The notes under the pieces: generated by a model
What the model was told of the DNA's origin: nothing
Seen by the model: the letters and a program-made list of their open reading frames with translations, nothing else
Databases searched by the model: none
Assembly (NCBI GenBank): GCA_002371375.1
Contig: DFIB01000212.1
Location: forward strand, 1 to 13,523
Origin: Mageeibacillus sp. UBA3708
Lineage (GTDB): Bacteria; Bacillota; Clostridia; Saccharofermentanales; Saccharofermentanaceae
DNA: 13,523 nucleotides
Direction of reading: 5' to 3'
Made by a program: the position numbers and the translations under genes
In this document: piece by piece, positions 1 through 5,329 of the stretch
How the letters are laid out: the number at the start of each line of letters is the position of its first letter
How positions within the stretch are numbered: position 1 is the stretch's first letter

Positions 1-864
1 GTATTCGGTGTATGGTTCAACGATAACGTTACCCACGTCGACGACCCCGTCGGTGCAGTTGCAGTTCACATGATGAACGGCATCTGGGGAACGATCGCAG
101 TAGGTCTCTTCTCAACATCTACAGTACCCGGCTACTCAGTTGTTGATGCTAACGGTAATGTTATGGAAGGTCTCTTCTACGGCGGCGGATTCAAGCTCCT
201 CGGCATCCAGTTCATCGGAATGGGTGCTACGGCTGCCTGGACAGCAGTTATGATCACAATAACATTCGTTGTTATCAAGAAGATCTTCGGTCTCCGTGTA
301 ACAGAGGAAGAAGAGATCACAGGTCTTGATGCTACAGAGCACGGTCTCCCTTCAGCATACGCAGGCTTCTCCATCATGGATATCACTGACAACATGATGC
401 TCGTCAATGAGAACACAGACCTTGGCGTACCCGAGTATGAGAATGCATCAGAGGCTCTGAAGGAAGCTGCGGTAAAGGTTATCAACACTGTTGTGCCTGA
501 ACTTGACACAGGCATCCACAAAGTGGTCATCGTTGCCAAGCTGTCACGCTTCGACAAGCTGAAGAAAGCATTGAACGACATAGGTGTCACCGGTATGACA
601 ATGTCGCAGGTCATGGGCTGCGGCGTACAGAAAGGTGCCGGCGAGCGCTACAGAGGTGTCGAGGTCGATACGACATTGCTGCCTAAGGTCAAGATCGAAG
701 TCGTCGTATCAACGATACCTGTTGACAAGGTCATCGAAGCGGCAAAGAAAGCACTCTACACAGGCCACATCGGCGACGGCAAGATATTCATCTACAATGT
801 CAGCCGCGTAGTCAAGATCAGAACGGGCGAAGAGAATTTTGCAGCTCTCGCAGACGTAGAGTAA
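1..864 (+). CDS. amt: Ammonium transporter fused to a P-II (GlnB-like) domain, 3' part
   Basis: Frame 1 is open from the first base, so the gene begins before the window; 287 codons are visible. Residues 1-100 are the end of an Amt/MEP channel: DDPVGAVAVH carries the pore histidine (visible residue 23, equivalent to AmtB His318), followed by glycine-rich membrane segments and the conserved cytoplasmic tail GLRVTEEEEITGLDATEHG. After a roughly 50-residue linker, residues about 172-287 form a complete P-II domain: GVTGMTMSQVMGCG, a T-loop with QKGAGERYRG, LPKVKIE, and the ATP-binding TGHIGDGKIF and RVVKIRTGEE motifs. Free P-II proteins plug the cytoplasmic face of Amt in response to ATP/ADP and 2-oxoglutarate; here the sensor is covalently attached, so it probably gates its own channel. 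The T-loop tyrosine that is uridylylated in enterobacterial GlnB (Tyr51) is valine here, so control by UMP addition is unlikely. Identification is firm. Confidence 0.95.
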   Translation, partial: VFGVWFNDNVTHVDDPVGAVAVHMMNGIWGTIAVGLFSTSTVPGYSVVDANGNVMEGLFYGGGFKLLGIQFIGMGATAAWTAVMITITFVVIKKIFGLRVTEEEEITGLDATEHGLPSAYAGFSIMDITDNMMLVNENTDLGVPEYENASEALKEAAVKVINTVVPELDTGIHKVVIVAKLSRFDKLKKALNDIGVTGMTMSQVMGCGVQKGAGERYRGVEVDTTLLPKVKIEVVVSTIPVDKVIEAAKKALYTGHIGDGKIFIYNVSRVVKIRTGEENFAALADVE

Positions 865-899
865 CGTCAGGAATAATCAACCTGTATATAAGCAAACAG

Positions 900-928
900 T
901 AAGGGGCTGTCTCAGTGGCAGCCCCTTA
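900..928 (+). terminator. Hairpin terminator after the amt-P-II gene
   Basis: A perfect 10-bp stem pairs 900-909 (TAAGGGGCTG) with 919-928 (CAGCCCCTTA) across a 9-base loop. A short T-run (940-943) lies 11 bases past the stem, so the U-tract is distant and weak. It starts 36 bases after the stop codon and before the agrA promoter region, which fits an intrinsic terminator separating the two units. Confidence 0.75.
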
Positions 929-956
929 GTCTGACACAATTTTCCCTTCCAAACAC

Positions 957-974
957 GGGTATGGTACAATACCC
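957..974 (+). promoter_or_regulatory. Extended -10 promoter of agrA inside an 18-bp palindrome
   Basis: TGGTACAAT (962-970) is an extended -10 element (TGn plus TACAAT, 5 of 6 to consensus). The -35 region around 941-947 is T-rich but poor. The -10 lies inside an inverted repeat, GGGTAT-G-GTAC-A-ATACCC, in which 16 of 18 positions are symmetric. The start codon of agrA follows 32 bases downstream. A regulator bound to the palindrome would cover the -10 box, so an operator is plausible; which protein binds is unknown. Confidence 0.5.
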
Positions 975-1002
975 TTAAGCTTTCATGTCAGGGAGATGTT
1001 AA

Positions 1003-1722
1003 TTGTTTAGAGTAGCGATATGTGATGATGATTCCGGATTTCGCAAATCTGTTAAGGAAATCATAACTCAAAACGCATCGGCGTATGGTATCAGCTGTGA
1101 GTTTGCCGAGTATTCTTCGGGAGAATCATTTTTGGCAGATATTAATACTGTAAAGGAAAGAGATTTACTGATAATTGATATCCTAATGGGTGGAATCAAT
1201 GGTATGGAAGTTGCGCGGAAAGTCAGACAGATCGACCGGGATATTTTTATTATCTTTGCGTCATCGCACATCAAGTTTTCTCCTGAGGGATATACTGTCA
1301 GGGCGGTTGCATATATTCTGAAGGATTTTTTCTTTGAGAGAAATATGAAAGTGGCTCTGGATAGTGTTATTCCGGAACTGATCAGGCAGAACAGCAAGAT
1401 AATGCTAAAGACTTCTGAGGGAGAGATCAAGTTTAAAGTCAATAGATTAATGTGTGCCGAGTCGAATAGTCATTATGTGACTTATTATTTGAACAGAAAA
1501 GAAAGTTACACTGTACGCGAGAAGTTTTCGGAGGCAGCGAAAAAGTTAAGACAGTACGATTTTATTCAGATTCACAGGGGATGCACTGTTAATCCGGCGT
1601 TTATTAGAAGCATAAGTAAATATGTCTTAGTTCTCGAATCGGATTGGGAGATAAATATCTCACGTGATCTGTACAAGAATGTTGAGAAAGAATACATGAT
1701 GTATAGGGCATTACATGTATGA
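1003..1722 (+). CDS. agrA: AgrA-type LytTR response regulator
   Basis: 239 residues. The receiver domain is residues 1-120: acidic pair D9/D10 (ICDDD), phosphoacceptor D59 in LLIIDILM, serines 87-88 and lysine 107 in YILKD. The proline that usually follows this lysine is replaced by aspartate. Residues about 133-235 are a LytTR DNA-binding domain, with the family pattern FIQIHRGCTVNPAFIRSI (187-204). The likely role is to be phosphorylated by the AgrC partner and activate transcription at direct-repeat sites, such as those at 3025-3061. The start is TTG at 1003: GGGAG at 991-995 sits 7 bases upstream, and the protein begins directly with the receiver's first strand (FRVAICDDD). The stop overlaps the next gene's start (ATGA), so A and C are translationally coupled. 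AlgR/VirR-type regulators share this architecture; the agrBD neighbours decide the name. Confidence 0.93.
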   Translation: MFRVAICDDDSGFRKSVKEIITQNASAYGISCEFAEYSSGESFLADINTVKERDLLIIDILMGGINGMEVARKVRQIDRDIFIIFASSHIKFSPEGYTVRAVAYILKDFFFERNMKVALDSVIPELIRQNSKIMLKTSEGEIKFKVNRLMCAESNSHYVTYYLNRKESYTVREKFSEAAKKLRQYDFIQIHRGCTVNPAFIRSISKYVLVLESDWEINISRDLYKNVEKEYMMYRALHV

Positions 1723-3023
1723 GTACGATATTCTTTGATACTGTTAATAACTGCATATATGTATTGATGGCATATCTTTTTGCCGGTGCTTTTTTGAATA
1801 ACAAAACCAAGGATAACAGCAAAATTGCCATATTTATAATTCTATGGATGCTTTGCAATAATATTGCAATTAATCTTCTTGCAGGCAAAATGGAAATAAA
1901 GGTTATAGCTACACTCGTTACAAATTGTCTCTTCCTTATGCTGTTCTACAAGGCAAGTATTATACATTTTGTAGCTGTAGTATTATCTTTCTTCGGCTTG
2001 GGCGTAGGTTCAGAACTCATAGTAACTCTGATACTTGAGTGGATTATCGGAACCAATGATATGGGAACAATTCAAAGGACATTTTACTATTTTATCGGAG
2101 GTTCAATCAGTCAGCTTATTATTTTCATAGTGATAATCATATTAAGAAGGATTACTAGGAAAGATAATTATGGTGTTTTGAAAACAGGAGAATGGGTCAT
2201 TATAACAGTGCTTCCATTTTTGACGATTTGTATCGGTCTTGGTATTTTTTATGCATTCAACCGCGAAATTAACGAAGTACAAATGACTGTTCTTAGTGCG
2301 GTAGTATTGGGAATTCTGGTAATAAATCTTTCTCAATATTTTCTCGTCAGAAATCTAGCCCATAAAGAAGCGTCTATCCGAGTAACACGAATAATCACTG
2401 AACGCGCAAAAAACACAAACAAACTGTACGATCAGCTTGCCGAGGAACGCGAGCTTCAAAGAGCCAGAAATCACGATACCATAAAACTGCTTACAACAGC
2501 TGTAAATATGGCACATGAATCAGGTTGCAAGGAACTATATGATTTTCTTTCAGAGAATCTCGAGATTACCGAGAACTCTTCGGATGTTTTTGATTGTGGT
2601 AATCCTGTCATAAATGCTCTGATTAATACTAAGTATAATGAGGCAAGACATAAAGATATTCCTGTTAACTATTCACTTGATGACCTCTCGAAAGTGAATT
2701 TGTCTAATGCTGATTTGATATCTGTTATTTCGAACATGTTGGACAATGCGATCGAAGCATCTGAGAAATGCGAGAAAAGCGCAAGATATATCAGATTCAC
2801 CACCTTGACGGACGACAAGACTCTGTTTATAGGATGTGAGAACACTTATGAAGGTTCGGTCGTCATGAGTGATAAAGGAATTCAGTCAAATAAGAGGGAA
2901 GATGGGCATGGTTATGGGTTGTTAAATATAAAAGAAACAGCTCATAAGAATCACGGACAATGTCTCATTGATTATGATAAGAGCACATTCAAGGTTGCTG
3001 TTACCATTCCATTTCGTGAATAG
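1719..3023 (+). CDS. agrC: AgrC-type membrane sensor histidine kinase (GHKL family)
   Basis: 434 residues. The first about 210 residues hold six or seven hydrophobic segments (roughly 8-26, 34-54, 62-78, 82-110, 121-143, 157-180, 188-210), the polytopic sensor expected for an autoinducing-peptide receptor. A linker, probably coiled-coil (215-250), leads to the phosphoacceptor region with H252 in RNHDTIKLL. The ATPase domain shows the N-box SNMLDNAIEAS (338-348) and the G-box DGHGYGLLNIKE (395-406), the short GHKL form typical of AgrC and other HPK10 kinases. The stop is followed by the agrB promoter region. Translation probably depends on coupling to agrA, because only a weak AGGG (1705-1708) precedes the start. 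The ligand is inferred to be the processed AgrD peptide; the sequence alone cannot prove it. Confidence 0.93.
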   Translation: MSTIFFDTVNNCIYVLMAYLFAGAFLNNKTKDNSKIAIFIILWMLCNNIAINLLAGKMEIKVIATLVTNCLFLMLFYKASIIHFVAVVLSFFGLGVGSELIVTLILEWIIGTNDMGTIQRTFYYFIGGSISQLIIFIVIIILRRITRKDNYGVLKTGEWVIITVLPFLTICIGLGIFYAFNREINEVQMTVLSAVVLGILVINLSQYFLVRNLAHKEASIRVTRIITERAKNTNKLYDQLAEERELQRARNHDTIKLLTTAVNMAHESGCKELYDFLSENLEITENSSDVFDCGNPVINALINTKYNEARHKDIPVNYSLDDLSKVNLSNADLISVISNMLDNAIEASEKCEKSARYIRFTTLTDDKTLFIGCENTYEGSVVMSDKGIQSNKREDGHGYGLLNIKETAHKNHGQCLIDYDKSTFKVAVTIPFRE

Positions 3024-3024
3024 A

Positions 3025-3061
3025 ATACAATTCGTGACATAAAACCATACAACTCGTGCCA
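3025..3061 (+). promoter_or_regulatory. Tandem direct repeats, candidate AgrA operator of agrBD
   Basis: ATACAATTCGTGACA (3025-3039) and ATACAACTCGTGCCA (3047-3061) match at 13 of 15 positions and start exactly 22 bp apart, two helical turns. LytTR regulators of the AgrA/VirR class bind pairs of 9-10 bp direct repeats with this kind of spacing. A shorter echo, TTCGTGA, also occurs at 3013-3019 at the end of agrC. The repeats end 11 bases before the candidate -35 box. Confidence 0.6.
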
Positions 3062-3072
3062 CATATATTGTT

Positions 3073-3105
3073 TTGTCAAGTTTCATATGTTAATTAACGT
3101 ATGAT
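3073..3105 (+). promoter_or_regulatory. Candidate agrBD promoter with over-long spacer
   Basis: TTGTCA (3073-3078, 5 of 6 to the -35 consensus) and TATGAT (3100-3105, 5 of 6 to the -10 consensus) are separated by 21 bases, longer than the optimal 17. Over-long spacers are known at activator-dependent agr promoters, such as P3 of Staphylococcus aureus, and fit activation from the repeats just upstream. The start codon of agrB lies 20 bases downstream of the -10, so the 5' leader would be very short. Confidence 0.4.
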
Positions 3106-3125
3106 AGCATTTGAGAGGAAACAAT

Positions 3126-3704
3126 ATGACTCATAAGATTTCAATCAATATTGCATATGTTTTATTGAATCATCAGCTGATAGATTCAGAAGATTTAGTC
3201 TATGCTGCCCATTACATTGAGTGTAATATTCTAAAAACAATAGCTATAACACTAACATTTTTGATTTCTTTTTTAACAGATTCATTCCCGGGACTAATCC
3301 TTTTCTTTGTATTTTATGCATCAATTAGGAAATATGCCGGAGGCTTTCACTGCAAATCTCAGGTAGGATGCACCATATTATCTGTACTTTCATTAATAAT
3401 AGTTTCATTAACAAAAACAATAGTGCTTGGAGCTTTTGGAATAGTTTCTTTAATGCTTTCTATTACTTTTATTCTCATTAAGGGTGCAACTAATCATCCC
3501 AATCTTGAACTGGATTTACAAGAACTGATTGTGGCCAAGCGAAGGGCAAGATTAGTTGCGATTCTAGAGTTATCAGTCATCATATTCGCTTATATGCTAA
3601 ATGTCAGAAGTGATTATATTGCCTATATGATTATTGGAATAGAAATAAATGCAATAAGCATTATTGTATCTATAATAACAAGACAGGAGGTGAAGGCAGA
3701 ATGA
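3126..3704 (+). CDS. agrB: AgrB-type membrane cysteine endopeptidase
   Basis: 192 residues, the usual AgrB length. It cleaves the C-terminal tail of AgrD and helps form the thiolactone ring at the membrane. The family's active-site block is present as RKYAGGFHCKSQVGC, with H75 and C82 seven residues apart, as in S. aureus AgrB (H77/C84). About five or six hydrophobic segments flank it (roughly 35-50, 54-66, 84-100, 103-118, 143-158, 166-186), with a basic loop (KRRAR) near 140. I chose the ATG at 3126 because GAGAGG (3113-3118) lies 7 bases upstream; the in-frame TTG at 3111 has no site of its own. The last codon and stop overlap the agrD start (ATGA), a tight coupling of peptidase and substrate. 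The gene is strikingly AT-rich: 17 of 60 bases at 3421-3480 are G or C. Confidence 0.96.
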   Translation: MTHKISINIAYVLLNHQLIDSEDLVYAAHYIECNILKTIAITLTFLISFLTDSFPGLILFFVFYASIRKYAGGFHCKSQVGCTILSVLSLIIVSLTKTIVLGAFGIVSLMLSITFILIKGATNHPNLELDLQELIVAKRRARLVAILELSVIIFAYMLNVRSDYIAYMIIGIEINAISIIVSIITRQEVKAE

Positions 3705-3823
3705 AAACTAAAGGGAAAGAAGCTATTCGCAAGCTTCTAAATCGACAGATGTATGGTTTACCACCAGAGTGTCAGTTTTTCTATTATCAACCCAAAAGGC
3801 CAAAGAAAAAAACCAGCAAGTAA
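3701..3823 (+). CDS. agrD: AgrD-type cyclic autoinducer peptide precursor (40 aa)
   Basis: A 40-residue ORF starting inside the agrB stop (ATGA overlap), with a near-perfect ribosome site AGGAGGTG (3685-3692) 8 bases upstream. The core is E23-C24-QFFY-YQPKRP. Clostridial AgrD proteins share Cys plus four residues followed by [HY]QPxxP; in Clostridium perfringens the ring is the five residues from Cys up to the HQPEEP tail. By that alignment the signal here is a thiolactone of C24-Q-F-F-Y28, with AgrB cutting between Y28 and Y29. This is inference. The leader (1-23, MKTKGKEAIRKLLNRQ...) is short and basic, with only a weak amphipathic helix, and the tail after the motif (KRPKKKTSK) is very basic rather than acidic as in staphylococci. 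There is a single cysteine. Position, coupling and motif together make the assignment strong. Confidence 0.92.
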   Translation: MKTKGKEAIRKLLNRQMYGLPPECQFFYYQPKRPKKKTSK

Positions 3824-3857
3824 GATGTGTTTGTGAATAGCACAAGAACAGTCCTGA

Positions 3858-3885
3858 TTGGGAAATGCCAATTGGTATTTCCCAA
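3858..3885 (+). other. 12-bp inverted repeat between agrD and the secreted-protein gene
   Basis: Arms 3858-3869 (TTGGGAAATGCC) and 3874-3885 (GGTATTTCCCAA) pair over 12 bp with one G-U, around an AATT loop. The centre CCAATTGG is itself palindromic. No T-run follows (CTACAGGG...), so it is not a standard intrinsic terminator. It could be an mRNA processing or stabilising hairpin, a weak attenuator between agrD and the next gene, or a dimeric operator. It lies in the 168-base gap 3824-3991, which otherwise holds only the short repeat at 3893-3913 and a ribosome site. Confidence 0.6.
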
Positions 3886-3892
3886 CTACAGG

Positions 3893-3913
3893 GCAAGGCA
3901 AAAGGTGAAGGCA
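3893..3913 (+). repeat. Degenerate copy of the agrB 3' end (3678-3698)
   Basis: Aligned at an offset of 215 bases, 17 of 21 positions match, including an exact 11-mer AGGTGAAGGCA (3688-3698 and 3903-3913); all four differences are A/G transitions. In the first copy this stretch holds the last codons of agrB and the agrD ribosome site. The second copy reads ARQKVKASSE-stop in one frame, like the agrB ending TRQEVKAE-stop, but no agrD-like start follows. It may be a relic of a duplicated agrB/agrD junction, or chance. Confidence 0.35.
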
Positions 3914-3991
3914 AGTAGCGAATAAAACTATCATCTTTGAGTGTGATTCTCAGATACTTGCAATTTGCATCGAATAGTGGAGGTTATTGAT

Positions 3992-4408
3992 ATGAAAAAA
4001 AGTATTATTAAAAAGATCATTTGTATAACAGCAATTATTGTGTGCTTATCGTCATTTGCTTGGGCTGTAAGTGCTTCAACCACTTTACCGACGACAGTGT
4101 CTTTCTCTTTTCCCGCAAATAACGTTGTCGGGTATAGTACATCCAAGGTTGAACCAGGAGAACAGTATATTGATGGTAAAATTACCAGTATTTCTTTCAT
4201 AGGTGTTCCTACCGGCACATGGGTATCCGGTGCACATGTGTATACAGCATTGTTCAAAAATACAACACTCAAATCATCGTGGGCTAATTTTACAGCTAAA
4301 AACCAGGTCAAAGAGATTAAAATTACCGGAAGTTATTTTGAAGAGTATCGCTTTGGTGCAGAGACAACAGCTTCAACAGGCGCATCTAATACACAATATT
4401 GGTATTAA
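3992..4408 (+). CDS. Small secreted protein of unknown function
   Basis: 138 residues. GTGGAGG (3977-3983) is 8 bases before this ATG, which is preferred to an upstream in-frame TTG at 3965. Residues 1-28 form a clear Sec signal peptide: basic start (MKKSIIKK), hydrophobic core, and a cleavage site around AVSA-S (after 28) or AWA-V (after 25). The mature chain, about 110 residues, is rich in Thr, Ser, Gly and aromatic residues, has no cysteine, and ends in QYWY. I do not recognise a family. The pattern TGTWVSGAHVYTALFKN... ending in aromatic residues faintly recalls lactococcin 972-type bacteriocins, but the usual multi-spanning immunity protein and ABC ATPase are absent. It follows agrD on the same strand with only a hairpin between, so co-expression with the quorum-sensing genes is plausible. 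Effector, bacteriocin or surface-associated protein all remain open. Confidence 0.8.
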   Translation: MKKSIIKKIICITAIIVCLSSFAWAVSASTTLPTTVSFSFPANNVVGYSTSKVEPGEQYIDGKITSISFIGVPTGTWVSGAHVYTALFKNTTLKSSWANFTAKNQVKEIKITGSYFEEYRFGAETTASTGASNTQYWY

Positions 4409-4452
4409 CAGATGAAGAGTATTGACTCCAAACATAGATTACTGATTATTGT

Positions 4453-4496
4453 TGCTATCGCATCCTGATTTTGCTTAATTGCAGGGTGCGATAGCA
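4453..4496 (+). terminator. Terminator after the secreted-protein gene
   Basis: A 15-bp stem pairs 4453-4467 (TGCTATCGCATCCTG) with 4482-4496 (CAGGGTGCGATAGCA), with a single T-G wobble and a 14-base loop, followed by CTCTTTA. The stem is long and strong but the T-run is short. It probably ends the agrBD/secreted-protein transcript before the lipoprotein genes. Confidence 0.75.
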
Positions 4497-4560
4497 CTCT
4501 TTATGATATATAATAATCAAGATGAAGAACACAGAGTAGAATGATTGTGGAGAATAATGG

Positions 4561-5328
4561 ATGAGACATAAGATATTTGTCCTGTTTGCATTGTTGTTAG
4601 CATTCAGTATTTACGGCTGCAGTAAGCCTGACGATATTTTCCACAACTACGAAGGAACATATCCGGAAGATATTGTATCTGAGGATAATTGTATGCCGAG
4701 CTTTGGAAGGATATATATTGATCCGGCATACTATCGTGCGATAGACGGTAAGGACTATATTGCTGTTAATACTTTTCAGGGGGCCTTTGTTAAGGAGGAT
4801 GTGATGAACTCGCTCTCTGTCGGTGACGATCTCAGGATCGACAGAGATACGACAGTTAAGGTAGACAGACTTGACTTCGATCCTGACTGGGAAGACCCTT
4901 ATTACCCGGAAGGAGGCAATTTTACCAATGGTGTTATGTTCCATCGTAAAAAAGGGATAATAACAATCAACAAGGATTATTTTTTCACTCATCCGCTGGC
5001 AAGATACTTTGCGGATGGTTCTGTCCAGAGAGAGTTTGAAGCAAAAGCGGATGACTGGATCCTGCGCAAGATCCCCGGATATGCCGGGGATGTGGAGAGT
5101 GCCGAGACGTGTGATGTTTACGATTCCTGCAAGTGGGTCAGAGTCAGCGAAGAATGTAAAGTTATATTCTTTGAGAATGAGAGTTATTCTGAGCCGCAAA
5201 GTGTAATGAATATCCTGGAATTGTTAAAAGGACGTGCAAAAAACGAAGACCAAAAGTACTTCAAGGCTACACTTTCCTATTCTGATGGGGAACTTTTGAA
5301 GATTAATATTGACATGACGGGACAATAA
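4561..5328 (+). CDS. Lipoprotein of unknown function
   Basis: 255 residues. The start ATG is preceded by TGGAG (4548-4552) at 8 bases. The first 20 residues are a lipoprotein signal ending in SIYGC, so C20 should be lipidated and the protein anchored on the outer face of the membrane. The rest is acidic, rich in Asp, Tyr and Phe, with many short predicted strands and extra cysteines at about 43, 186, 192 and 201 that could form disulfides. I recognise no domain. The next gene starts 1 base after its stop and opens with the same MRHKI plus lipobox, so the two are surely co-transcribed and probably work together at the cell surface. The perfect TATAAT at 4509-4514 is a possible -10 box for this pair, but no convincing -35 lies upstream and the region overlaps the preceding terminator. 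Confidence 0.85.
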   Translation: MRHKIFVLFALLLAFSIYGCSKPDDIFHNYEGTYPEDIVSEDNCMPSFGRIYIDPAYYRAIDGKDYIAVNTFQGAFVKEDVMNSLSVGDDLRIDRDTTVKVDRLDFDPDWEDPYYPEGGNFTNGVMFHRKKGIITINKDYFFTHPLARYFADGSVQREFEAKADDWILRKIPGYAGDVESAETCDVYDSCKWVRVSEECKVIFFENESYSEPQSVMNILELLKGRAKNEDQKYFKATLSYSDGELLKINIDMTGQ

Positions 5329-5329
5329 T

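Noticed and set aside
3111..3125. Upstream TTG start for agrB adding five residues
   Set aside because: The GAGAGG ribosome site lies inside these codons and is well spaced for the ATG at 3126.
3865..3918. 17-codon ORF (MPIGISQLQGKAKGEGK) between agrD and the secreted protein, considered as a second peptide signal
   Set aside because: No spaced ribosome site, no cysteine or serine-based ring motif with QP, and it lies within the hairpin arms.
3965..3991. Upstream TTG start for the secreted protein
   Set aside because: GTGGAGG falls within it, and the signal peptide begins cleanly with MKKS at the ATG at 3992.
3931..4311. 126-codon open frame on the minus strand, antisense to the secreted-protein gene
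   Set aside because: The + strand gene has a good ribosome site and a signal peptide; the antisense frame has neither.
4202..4408. Lactococcin 972 family assignment for the secreted protein
   Set aside because: The resemblance is a loose pattern of aromatic and Gly/Ser/Thr residues, and no immunity or ABC genes of that family are nearby.
4509..4514. Perfect TATAAT as a promoter for the lipoprotein pair
   Set aside because: No acceptable -35 at 15-19 bp; in AT-rich sequence the hexamer alone is weak evidence. Noted in the gene entry only.
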